Shown: positions 5,394 through 13,659 of the stretch, piece after piece | Numbering within the stretch: position 1 is the stretch's first letter | Layout of the letters: each line of letters opens with the position of its first letter | From: Chrysochromulina tobinii | Taxonomy: Eukaryota; Haptophyta; Prymnesiales; Chrysochromulinaceae | DNA: 16,650 bases | Direction of reading: 5' to 3' | NCBI GenBank assembly: GCA_001275005.1 | Contig: JWZX01001530.1 | Coordinates: 1-16,650 of the forward strand | The notes under the pieces: model-generated | Seen by the model: only the letters and a program-made list of their open reading frames with translations | Told to the model about the DNA's origin: nothing | Database searches by the model: none | Made by a program: the position numbers and the translations under genes

Positions 5394-7419
5394 ATGCGTG
5401 AAGGGGTGAGCCGAGTGCTCATGGCTGGCGATGTCGTCGAGGCCCTCGCTAGGGGCCAGCAGTCCGCTCATCCCAACTGCTCCAGCTCCTGGCGTACGTT
5501 CACCGTCGGCGGCCACAACCTCACCGATTGCGAGGCGTACCGGCAGGGTCTCACGCCGACGCACTACACCTGCAACACAACAGACCGCACGAGGACTGAT
5601 GACGTAATCCTTGCTGAGTGCCGCTCGGCGTGCTCTGCGGACGCCGCGTGCTCGGTGATGCACTGGCAGGGCCTCAAGGCAAACAATTTCAGCGAGGACG
5701 CCATCGGGCAGTGCTTTCTCCTGCACCAGGCGTGCTTCACCGCCTCCAAGTACGACACCGAGCTCGCACCAAGCTTTTGCATGCAGACCGAGATGTGCAG
5801 CCGTGCGCCTGAGCCCGCAAATGCGCCTGTGTACACGGCCATCTCGGTAGCCCTCTCGCTCGGAGGCAGTGTGCGCCGCGCTGTCGGCAGCGTGCGCAAG
5901 TACGAGCGCAACCCGATTCTCGTCCAAGATCGGCCGTGGGAGACTCGGCTCGACAACGGCTACCCGAATGTCGTGCCGCCGTCGGGCGGAGATCCTAATC
6001 AGGCAGGTCCAACCTCGTGGCAGTTGTGGTACGGCGACTGCATCTCGGCGCCCACTCCGGGTGCGCCGGGCTGCGAGAAGCAGGTCCTTCTGTATGCCAA
6101 TTCCACCGATGGCCTCGCATGGCACAAGCCGACCCTCGGTTTGTATGACATCGGCCCGCCACACCACAAGGAGAACAACGTGGTGCTCTACGGCGGCGGG
6201 CTCGGCGTCACGTACGATGCGCACGATCCGGACTCGTCGCAGCACCGATACGTGGGCCTGGGACGCGCGTGCTGGGCGAGTGGCACATGCCCGCTGGACG
6301 CGGTCCGAACTTCCTCCGTTGGTGTGGCGAGCGACTCGGATGCCGACCTCGCCGTCTCCGCAGACGGGCTGATCTGGCATGGCGTAGCGACGCTCGCATG
6401 GCCTAGCCCGCAGCGGTACGATTGCCACAATCAGGTCTTCTGGGACGAGCCGCTGCAGCGATACGTGGCTGTGACGCGCGACGGGTTCTCGGGTCCGGTG
6501 GGGCGCACCATCGGCATCACGACCTCGCCGACGGGAGCGCTCGGATTTGACACGACGGCCGCGCCACTCGAGGCACTCTACGGCGACGAGCAACGACAGC
6601 TCTATTCACAGATCACCTTCCGTTGGCACAACACCTTTTTAGGCATCGTGATGGTCTACGAGGCGCAGAGTGGCGAAGGGCGTGTGCGCTGCCGGCTCGC
6701 ATGGTCGAATGCGCCCGAATCGACCGAATGGCGCTGGGTCGACGCTGAGGGCGAGGCTGGCGGCCTCGCCGGCGCCGAGTTCGTCCCTCTCGGGGCTGCG
6801 GGCAGCTTCGACTCCCACATCTGCTTCGCGGCTGCTCGACCAATCCCGCATGCCGCAGAGGAGCGCATCTACTGTTCGCGACCGCGCCGCCTCGAACGCG
6901 TGCCCACCCACACTCTCGCTCAGCCACCGCGCTCCCGCCCACCACCGTGTAACCACCGTGTAACCACCGTGTAACCACCGTGTAACCACCGTGTAACCAC
7001 CGTGTAACCGCCGTGGCTTCAACTCTCGCGCACATGCCGCAGACATGGGCGGCAACGGGCCTCACTCGGGCGCTCGCAACTCGTCCCTTGGCCTGGCGAC
7101 GCTCCGCAGGGATGGGTACGCCTCGCTCATGGGCAGCGGGCGTGTCGTCACGGTGCCCCTCACGTGCACCGGCCCTCAGCTAAAGGTGTCCGTCGACATG
7201 TTGCCCGGCGCGGCAGCGGCGTCGTTTAGGGTGGGCCTCGCTGCGGTGCCAGCTTCGGACCCGCTCAGCCTCGCGCACGCATTGCCGGTGACGATGAATG
7301 TGACTGACGCAGCCATCCGCTTCCACAGCGGGGCGAGCTTCGAGAAGCATGTCGGTGCCACCGTCGCACTCGAGCTCGAGCTCGCCGAGGCGGCCGTCTA
7401 CACGTTTGGGTGGGGTTGA
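5394..7419 (+). CDS. Cys-rich module plus beta-propeller glycosidase-like protein, two exons
   Basis: Exons 5394-6873 and 7043-7419 join in phase 1 to about 618 residues. Residues ~29-136 hold ten cysteines (CSSSW, LTDCEAY, YTCNTT, ECRSACSADAACSVMHW) and resemble a PAN/Apple or WSC-like extracellular module. Residues ~165-500 look like a five-bladed propeller of the GH32/GH43 type: YERNPILVQDRPWE, DNGYPNVV, WQLWYGDC, LLYANSTDGLAWHKP, GVTYDAHDPD, CHNQVFWDEPLQRYVAVTRD. The splice rebuilds IYYMGGNGPHSGARNSSLGLATLRRDGYASL, a motif typical near the end of this propeller family, followed by a beta-sandwich tail. It probably acts on carbohydrate; substrate and catalytic acids are not assigned. Sequons NLT, NTT, NFS and NST and the cysteines suggest secretion, yet no signal peptide follows ATG 5394, so a 5' exon may be missing. 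It converges with the F-box gene. Confidence 0.7.
6874..7042 (+). other. Predicted phase-1 intron (169 bp) of the glycosidase-like gene
   Basis: The donor is TACT|GTTCGC and the acceptor CACATGCCGCAG|ACATGG. The split codon T|AC becomes Tyr and joins EERIY to YMGGNGPHSG, rebuilding a conserved motif. Unspliced, the frame runs through low-complexity sequence to a stop at 6972-6974. The intron contains the 11-bp minisatellite, whose TAA falls in all three frames. Confidence 0.75.
6942..7016 (+). repeat. 11-bp minisatellite inside the intron, six perfect copies
   Basis: The unit CCACCGTGTAA occurs head to tail at 6942, 6953, 6964, 6975, 6986 and 6997, followed by a diverged partial copy (CCGCCGTGG, 7008-7016). 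Because 11 is not a multiple of three, the TAA appears in every forward frame, so the array cannot be coding on this strand. Each unit also holds GTGTAA, which looks like a splice donor. Confidence 0.95.
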
Positions 7420-7667
7420 GAGCCAAGCCCAAGGAATCACCGCGTCGGCTGTACAGTTTGCTCTGCGTTCGGTTCACGTCTTCGGTCGATGGCCCTTTGA
7501 CGTGGGGTCCGATCCCCCGCCGGGAACGTATTATTATTTGGTCCGGCACGTAGGCCTCGAATCGGTTTTTACGCTCCACTGAGCGTTTGAATTAATGATA
7601 TGATTGTATGTAGATTGGTAGATGGATTTTATACTCATCAGAGGCTTTCGTCGAATTATTGTGATCC
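7420..7667. other. Convergent 3' flanks of the glycosidase-like and F-box genes
   Basis: These 248 bp lie between two stop codons facing each other. The right half (about 7580-7665) is markedly AT-rich compared with the surroundings, with ATTAATGATATGATT at 7591-7605. It probably holds both 3'UTRs and polyadenylation sites. I see no AATAAA. Confidence 0.5.
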
Positions 7668-8621
7668 CTAGTGCCTAGACGTGTGCGGTGCACGGCACCG
7701 CGGCCCTTGTGCCCTCCGCGCGGCGGGTTGCTCCTCCCGGTCCTTCCGCGCGCCCACGAGCAAGCGCTCAACGCAGCGGAATCGGCTGGCCCTGGACAAA
7801 TCGCTGGTTCGGTGGTACAAGTCAGCCTTGCGGCGCGCCCACTCCTCCGCTGTGTACGGTCCCTTGCCACCGCACGCGCTGCTCATGGGCGGGATGCCGC
7901 GCGCGTCCAGAGACGCACCCGCATCGAGCAGCATTCTCACGACCTGCTCATTGCCAGCCCACGCACCAACCGCGAGGGGGCTCATGTTGAGATCGTCGAG
8001 GGCGTCAACGTCCGCTCTGAAATCGACCAGAACGCGCACGCACCGCGTACGGTTGTGGAGCGCGGCCAGGTGAAGCAACGTGGCCCCGCCGTGCGAAGGA
8101 TGCCGCTGGCTCGGCCGGAGCAGCGGGTCGTTGTGCAAGTGGTCTCGCAGCCGCTTCATGGCATCGCTGCAACGGACTGTCGGGGCGAGAATGAAATACG
8201 CGACGGCGTGAGTTCGGCAACGAGGAGAGTCTACGACGTGTTCAACCCAATGGGACGTGTGCAACTCTTCCATCTCCGCACCTGCGTTCGCCAGCTCGTG
8301 CAACAGCAACGTGCGCAGTTCCTGCTGACGCTTTAGTCCGTGAAAGAGTGTTCGCCGGACGTCCACCCTGGAGCGGAGCAGTCTGCCTGTTGGCTCTTGC
8401 AGGAACTTAGTCATGTGGGCCGGGAGATGGTGCTTGCACAAGGTGCGCCAGAGGCTCTCATCATCCTCGTGCCAAAACGCCTTGCTCGACTGGAGGCAGG
8501 AGAGCAACATCTGCGGCGTGAGGCGACGAAGGATGTGCGCCTTCAGGTCAGCTGGTAGCTCGGACAAGTAGGATTTATCCGACATTGCGACCCTTTCTGC
8601 ATTGCGTCGGAGCTTCGACAT
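7668..8621 (-). CDS. F-box and ankyrin-repeat protein
   Basis: 317 residues from ATG 8621 (MSKLRRN). Residues ~18-60 form an F-box: YLSELPADLKAHILRRLTPQMLLSCLQSSKAFWHEDDESLWRTL, with the expected LP...I...L and W....L.K pattern. A helical stretch follows, then ankyrin repeats at ~178-210 (GGATLLHLAALHNRTRCVRVLVDFRADVDALD) and ~211-243 (SPLAVGAWAGNEQVVRMLLDAGASLDARG), with a degenerate third repeat to ~285 (FRCVERLLVGA). By family knowledge it would act as the substrate adaptor of an SCF ubiquitin ligase, the F-box binding SKP1 and the repeats binding the target. An in-frame ATG at 8750 would add 43 basic residues and another at 8585 would drop 12; 8621 or 8585 best matches an F-box near the N-terminus. 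The C-terminus is basic and low complexity. It is divergent from UTP14. Confidence 0.85.
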   Translation of the reverse strand: MSKLRRNAERVAMSDKSYLSELPADLKAHILRRLTPQMLLSCLQSSKAFWHEDDESLWRTLCKHHLPAHMTKFLQEPTGRLLRSRVDVRRTLFHGLKRQQELRTLLLHELANAGAEMEELHTSHWVEHVVDSPRCRTHAVAYFILAPTVRCSDAMKRLRDHLHNDPLLRPSQRHPSHGGATLLHLAALHNRTRCVRVLVDFRADVDALDDLNMSPLAVGAWAGNEQVVRMLLDAGASLDARGIPPMSSACGGKGPYTAEEWARRKADLYHRTSDLSRASRFRCVERLLVGARKDREEQPAARRAQGPRCRAPHTSRH

Positions 8622-8825
8622 GCTGATTTTTCGCGGATTTCGCGGCGAGAACGTCTTGACACCGTCTTGTGCGGACTTAAAACGTGTCCGTCTTACTTTG
8701 AGGTTTGAAAAGTGTACTCTCCTATGCACATTCACATCGATTTCACACATCCCCTTTTCGGAAGGCGACGAGGACCGATCGATTGGCCGACTGCGCTCAT
8801 CGGACCTGGCTGCTGGTCTAGCTCA
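8622..8825. promoter_or_regulatory. Divergent intergenic region, F-box gene / UTP14
   Basis: The start codons of the two genes are about 204 bp apart on opposite strands, so both promoters must lie here or within the 5' ends. TTCACA occurs at 8731-8736 and again at 8742-8747 (ATTCACATCGATTTCACAC), echoing the pairs at 883 and 5350 but farther from the UTP14 ATG (95 and 84 bp). No TATA box is evident. Confidence 0.4.
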
Positions 8826-10663
8826 ATGCCCAAGGCGAAGCCGAGCAGGGGCGGTGGCGGACGCTCCGTCAGCAGCAGCGACACGCGGCAGCAACGTCCA
8901 ACCGGGCCGCGCAAGATCCGCAAGGGCGCGGGCCTTGAGCAGCGCCAACGGAAGCTGCTCGAGGGTGACATCTACGAGGAGAGCGATGACGATGAGGGTG
9001 AGCGGCGATTCCTTGAGGACGTCGGCACAGCCGAGCCGGACGGCCTACCTGAGGGGTTTGAGGACGAGGATATCGCATCCGACGACGAGGACGTGGATGA
9101 CGATGAGATCCCAGTGCGCCGGCGCGCCGCCGCCGCTGCAGCCGGCAAGGCCAAGGGCCGTAGCCAAAGCAAGGGTGGCGACAGGCGCCAAACTCGCCAC
9201 GAGGATCAGGATGAGGATGAGGAAGACGAGGACGAGGACGAGGGCGGTTCGGACTACGAGGACCTCTCGCGCATGCTCGACGACGACCATGCTGCGCCCG
9301 AAGACGAGGAGGAGGAGGAGGACGAGGACGATGGCGCTGTCGATAGCAGGGCGAGCGATCGGATGCTTCGTGCGGCGGGCCTCTCGAGCTCGGGCTCGCT
9401 CCCGCGCCGGCGCGTGCGCGAGCGCACCGAGGTGCGCGAGGAGGCCGATTTTGCCGCCGATGGCGGCGTCGGCGGTGGTGGCAGTGGCGGCGGCAGCGGC
9501 GACGGTGGGCTGACTGTCGACGCTCTGATGGGATCACTCGAGGGGGCGGAGGGCTTCGGGCAGCTGCGCCGCGACCTCGCGTCCCTCTCGCGTGTCGCCG
9601 GCCACCGCGCCGTGCGCTCGCAGCTCGACGCGCCCCTGGAGCGTGTCGATCGCAAGCGCGTGGAGCGGCAGGCAGCGGCGGCGGCGGCGCAGCGGGACGT
9701 GTCCGGCTGGCAGCCGATCGTGACGAAGCACCGTGAGGCGGAGCTGGTGCGTTATCCGCTCGACCGGCAGGCGCGCGTCGCGGGCGCCTCGACCGCCTCC
9801 CTCTCGTCCAGCCTCGCACCCCGGAGTGAGCTCGAGCGCGGCGTGGCGGCGCTGCTCGAGGAGCACGAGCTCGAGGAGGGGGCCCTGGCCAAGTCGGAGC
9901 TCGCACAACTCGAGGCGGCGTCGCTGACGGAGGAGGAGGTGGCGAAACGGACGGCCGAGCTGCGCAAGATGCGCGACCTGCTCTTCCATCACGAGCGGAA
10001 GCTCAAGCGCGCCTCGAAGATCAAGTCGAAGGCGTACCGCAAGGCGCATAAGAAGGCGAAGCAGGCGCGGGCGGAGATGGAGCAGCAGCTCGGGGTACTC
10101 GATCGGCAGACGGCACAGCGGCTGCAGCTGCGGCGCGAGGTGGAGCGCGTGCGCGAGCGCATGACCCTCAAGCACAAGAACACGTCGCGCTGGGCCAAGC
10201 ACGCCCTCCAGCAGCAGCAGAGGAATCCATCTCTACGGCAGGCGGTGACGGAACAGCTGCAGCTGGGTGAGGAGCTGCGGCGAAAGCAGCTGGATGGGGA
10301 CGTCGGTGTCAGCGAGGGCGACGAGGAGGACGAGGACGAGGATGAGGACGAGGATGAGGATGAGGATGAGGGCGCCAAAGGCAGCGGCGAGGAGGACGAG
10401 GAGGAGGGCGAGGACGAGGACGATGAGGAGGAGGTCAATGAGGAGGACGGCGGCGGGCGGCGACGGCGTGGGGGCCGCCGGAGTGCCTCGTCTCGCCTGG
10501 CGGCTCTTCGTGGCGAGGCGGCGCCTGAGCTGCCGTCCAAGGGGGTGCTCGGAATGGGATTCATGCGGCGCGCCGTCGAGCGCCAACGAGCAGAGGCGCA
10601 GGCAGTGCTACTGGAACTCGAGACGGAGGCGCGTGCGGCCGAGGCGGTGGCCAAGATGGGTGG

Positions 10664-10695
<32 letters not shown>

Positions 10696-11056
10696 CGGCG
10701 GCGTTGACGAAGCGAACTGCCGCTGCGGCCGCAAAGGCGGCGCGCGCGCGTCGCCCGTCGCGCCCCCACGAGCGCGATGACTATGAGGCGGCCGAGGGCT
10801 CGGATGACGCAGCTGAGGCGGCGGCGGGGTCGGACGATGAGGAGCGCGATGAGGTGCGACGCACGCGCCGAATGGACAAGGCGGCTGCGAGCGCTGCCGC
10901 CTCGGCGCAGCAGCAGAAGCGCAAGCGGCTGCACGACGTGAGCGGCGGCGGGCGCCGGATCGTGGGTGGCGAAGGCAGCGAGGGCGGCAAGGGCGGCGAT
11001 GGCGAGGGCGCGGCCGAGGTTGTGGACGCGGCCGCGCCGCGCAAAAAGGGGCAGAG

Positions 11057-11095
<39 letters not shown>

Positions 11096-12257
11096 AGAAG
11101 GCGGCGGCGCGGCCGCGTTGCGCGGTACTGTGGGTGCGAGCCGCGTCGATGGTGCGATCTCCGTAAGGGTCGTCCTCCCGGCTGGCACCGGTGCTGGGGC
11201 GACGGCGGAGGATGCGGAGGCGCCATCGCCCGCACCGGCGGCGACAAAGGGAGCCAAGCGCAAACGGCAAGCGGCGGCCGCAGCGGAGGTGGCGGCGGCG
11301 GGCTCATCCTCGGCGGCGGGCGCGTCGGCATCGGGCGCCGGCTTTCGCTCTGGCTGGCTGCCGTCGAGCACCGAGGCGGATGATGCGTGGCTCAGTGGAG
11401 GGACAGGGGTCGGCGGCGCGGCGCTTCCGACGAGCTACGGCGGTGCGCCCTCGTCGTGGACCCGGCCGCCCCTTGCCCCTCTGGATGGCAAGCCGCCGCT
11501 CATCGCCCCGTCTGCAGCCGAGACGGCCGAGGCGGCCGAGGAAGGCGAGGAAGGCGTGGCAGCGGGCGGCGCTGGCCGGAACGCGCGCAAGCGTGCGCGC
11601 GCCGGCGGCGGGTGGCGGCGGCGGGCGGCGCGGGCAGGTATGGCGTCGTCGATGGCGGCCTCGATGGCGGCGGAGCTCGAGGCGGCAGCAGCGACGGATG
11701 GCCTCGTCGAGGGTGCTTCCCTGCTGCTCCCTTCGGCGAAGCAGCAGAGACTACTTGAGGACGCGTTCCCAGAGAGCGCCGCCGCCGAGTTTGCTGCCGA
11801 GAAGGCACGCAAGTCCGCCGAGGAGGCGCCTAAGGACGAGACCCCACCCGAGCTGCCCGGCTGGGGCTCGTGGGCCGGCATGGGCGCGCGCCCCGACCGT
11901 CGCGCAGAGGAGCGCAAGCGCACCGCCGCCGAGGCACGGGCGCAGATGCTCGCTGAGGCAGCGGCTCGCCGAAAGGACGCAGCGCTACGCCACGTCATCC
12001 TCTCCGAGAAGCGCGACAAGAAGTTTGCGCAGTTCACGACGGCGGGCGTGCCCTTCCCCTTCTCGAACCGCGAACAATTCGAGCGCTCGCTCCGCCACCC
12101 CCTCGGGCGCGAGTGGAACACCGCGGCCTCGCACCAGGCTCTCGTGGCGCCGAATACGACGGTCGTGCGCGGCGCCATCATCGAACCGCTCGCCATGCAC
12201 AACAAGCATGCGATGCCTGAGCACGGCGGAAGACGCAAGGCCAAGGCGGCGGCGTGA
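8826..12257 (+). CDS. UTP14: U3 snoRNA-associated protein 14 (small-subunit processome)
   Basis: 1143 residues from ATG 8826 (MPKAKPSRG). By family knowledge UTP14 is a nucleolar component of the small-subunit processome that binds U3 snoRNA and activates the helicase DHR1 (Dhr1/DHX37) during 18S rRNA maturation. Diagnostic blocks: WQPIVTKHREAELVRYPL (~295-312); KMRDLLFHHERKLKRASKIKSKAYRKAHKKAK (~381-412); ERMTLKHKNTSRWAKHAL (~444-461); GVLGMGFMRRA (~573-583); QRLLEDAFPE (~974-983); LPGWGSWAGMG (~1010-1020); and RRKDAALRHVILSEKRDKKFAQFTTAGVPFPF followed by REWNTA (~1048-1100). It is longer than human or yeast homologues (roughly 770-900) because of acidic Asp/Glu runs (~50-175, 497-545, 613-623), a 13-Ala run (745-757) and Gly/Ala-rich spacers. 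No intron is needed. An in-frame ATG at 8724 would add 34 unrelated residues. Confidence 0.95.
10311..10439 (+). repeat. GAG/GAC/GAT codon array encoding an acidic tract in UTP14
   Basis: Near-tandem GAGGAC and GAGGAT hexamers encode a Glu/Asp run at residues ~497-538, broken by GAKGSG. Similar shorter arrays lie at 9208-9242 and 10663-10692. They read as simple-sequence expansion inside a coding region; acidic tracts are usual in nucleolar proteins. Confidence 0.85.
11058..11096 (+). repeat. (GCG)12 GCA microsatellite encoding 13 alanines in UTP14
   Basis: Twelve perfect GCG codons followed by one GCA give a 13-residue alanine run in a poorly conserved spacer of UTP14. Pure codon repetition suggests recent slippage, so the length is likely variable between strains. 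Confidence 0.95.
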
Positions 12258-12848
12258 TGAGACTTGAGAGGTCACTGTGGACACCGGCGCCGCGAGCAGG
12301 ATCGAGGATGCGGGTTCGCGCTGCGTGCGCGTTTTGTCCGTTGCCCGTTGGACGGTGCGTAAAAGACGAAAGGCGGGTAATCGGTAAAGACCAAAGATCC
12401 ACTACTCGGTACTCGCTCCAGTCGATCCAAACTACGCACTTCTCTCTTCTGGTACTCCAGTCTCCACACTCAGCGGTGTCTACAGCGCGTATCTCCAATC
12501 TCGGTACTTCGTACTCCGGGCGGCGTGGAGCGGACGGCAGGCCGCGCGGCACCGCGCGCACCCGGCATCGATCCAACCACACGCGGCGCGGCGGACCCGC
12601 CGGGCCGGCTTAGCGCGGTTCTAGGCATACCATTGCCACCTGCAACTTTTCGTCGACTACAGCTCTAGACTCTCACATGCCGTATCTCCACGCTCTTCTG
12701 AGGTGGTTCATGCCACATGCGAAACCACGGAGCACTGTACGATGGGCCCATCCGGCGCGCGCGAATTCAGCTCGCACGCCCGCGCCGTCTCCCGATCAAG
12801 CCCTCGCAACCGGGCGGACGCCATCAGACCCTCTCCTGTTGACCTTGC
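12258..12848. other. 591-bp convergent intergenic region, UTP14 / MAD2
   Basis: This holds the 3' flanks of two genes facing each other. No frame on either strand shows a recognisable domain. Around 12405-12520 there are scattered copies of GGTACT (near 12409, 12451 and 12504), each close to TCCAG or CTCC. No tRNA-like A or B box was seen. The stretch at about 12520-12610 is very GC-rich. Confidence 0.5.
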
Positions 12849-13475
12849 TCAGTCCTCGACCAACCTGTACGAGACGAACGATTCAACCTTGTGCTTGGTC
12901 GTGTCGAGCGTGCGCAGCTGCACCTGCTCCGACTGGTTTTCCTGGAACTCGCGCGCATCCGACTCCTCCCACGCACCGGGCGTCTCGACGTCCTCGTTCG
13001 TGTACACGAGCAAGTCAAAGACGCGCGCCTCGTCGGTCATGGGCATGAAGCTCGTCGAGGCTATGATCTGGCGCTGGATCGCGGCGATCTCGGCCTGTAT
13101 CTCCTTCCGGTCCTTTTCGACGGGTTTCTCGCTCGCCGGCGATGGTTGCAAGTCGAAGACCCACCGCTCAAGCGTCTCGCTCGGCTTCTCGGCGGTCTCC
13201 TTGGTCATGATGACAAGAACGAGCTTTTGTACGGTGCCCTCGTCGAGCCAAGTCTTGACCTTGTCGAGCACAGTCGATAGGTACCGCGCAAGCTTCTCGT
13301 CGACATCCGGGTTTACCACGGACAGGCCGAGGCCGTACGCGCTCTTCTTCTTGAAGTGGGTCGGCGGGTAGACCTCGCGCTGATACAGGATGTTGTTGAT
13401 CGCGTACTCGAAGAACTCGGTGACTATGGCCACCGAGCCCTTGAGCGTGATGCCCGTCGAGGTGGCTTGCGCCAT
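12849..13475 (-). CDS. MAD2: Mitotic spindle checkpoint protein MAD2 (HORMA domain)
   Basis: 208 residues from ATG 13475, almost exactly the length of MAD2 in animals and yeast, and a HORMA domain from end to end. Visible signatures: ITLKGSVAIVTEFFEYAINNILYQREVYPP at the N-terminus; YGLGLSVV; YLSTVLDKVKTWLDEGTVQKLVLVI; ERWVFDL (~125-131); IQAEIAAIQRQIIASTSFMP; FDLLVYTNEDVETPGAWEES; and the C-terminal safety-belt strand TTKHKVESFVSYRL. By family knowledge it binds MAD1 and CDC20 at unattached kinetochores and inhibits the anaphase-promoting complex. A short insertion (AEKPSET, ~117-123) lies before ERW. No intron is required. It is convergent with UTP14 and divergent from the coiled-coil gene. 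Confidence 0.95.
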   Translation of the reverse strand: MAQATSTGITLKGSVAIVTEFFEYAINNILYQREVYPPTHFKKKSAYGLGLSVVNPDVDEKLARYLSTVLDKVKTWLDEGTVQKLVLVIMTKETAEKPSETLERWVFDLQPSPASEKPVEKDRKEIQAEIAAIQRQIIASTSFMPMTDEARVFDLLVYTNEDVETPGAWEESDAREFQENQSEQVQLRTLDTTKHKVESFVSYRLVED

Positions 13476-13659
13476 CGAAGGGCCGTTCGAAAAACGGGCG
13501 CGAGAGTGAGGAATTTTGCAGCGGGGACATGTTCACCAGAGGAGAGGTGGTGTGTGGTTTTAACAGTGGCAAGCATCCAGGGGTCATTTCCAATCCTTCA
13601 AGGGCATTGTACCAACGCTTCGCGTTCTTGCCGCCCTGCGTGCCACGCCGAATTTGAGA
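13476..13659. promoter_or_regulatory. Divergent intergenic region, MAD2 / coiled-coil gene
   Basis: The two start codons are 184 bp apart on opposite strands, so this short stretch is a candidate bidirectional promoter. The forward frame is open from just after TAA at 13561-13563 to ATG 13660, with no ATG between. No TATA box or TTCACA pair is present. Confidence 0.4.

Noticed and set aside
5370-6593. 407-codon open frame on the minus strand opposite the glycosidase-like gene
   Set aside because: Arg/Ala/Val-rich composition without domains, exactly antisense to a sequence with clear family motifs.
6942-7016. CRISPR-like array
   Set aside because: Units are 11 bp and head to tail without spacers, so this is a minisatellite; the genome is eukaryotic.
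6613-7065. Minus-strand frames with an HGGYTVVTRWL repeat
   Set aside because: The peptide repeat is just the 11-bp intron minisatellite read on the other strand; adjacent frames give the same peptide.
8724-8825. Upstream in-frame ATG for UTP14
   Set aside because: It adds 34 residues without similarity to the family and overlaps the divergent promoter region; ATG 8826 begins a basic stretch typical of UTP14.
12258-12848. tRNA or small RNA gene in the UTP14/MAD2 gap
   Set aside because: No A-box/B-box pair or cloverleaf arms could be found on either strand by eye.
12703-13371. 222-codon plus-strand frame over MAD2
   Set aside because: Ser/Arg-rich shadow of a clearly recognised minus-strand MAD2.
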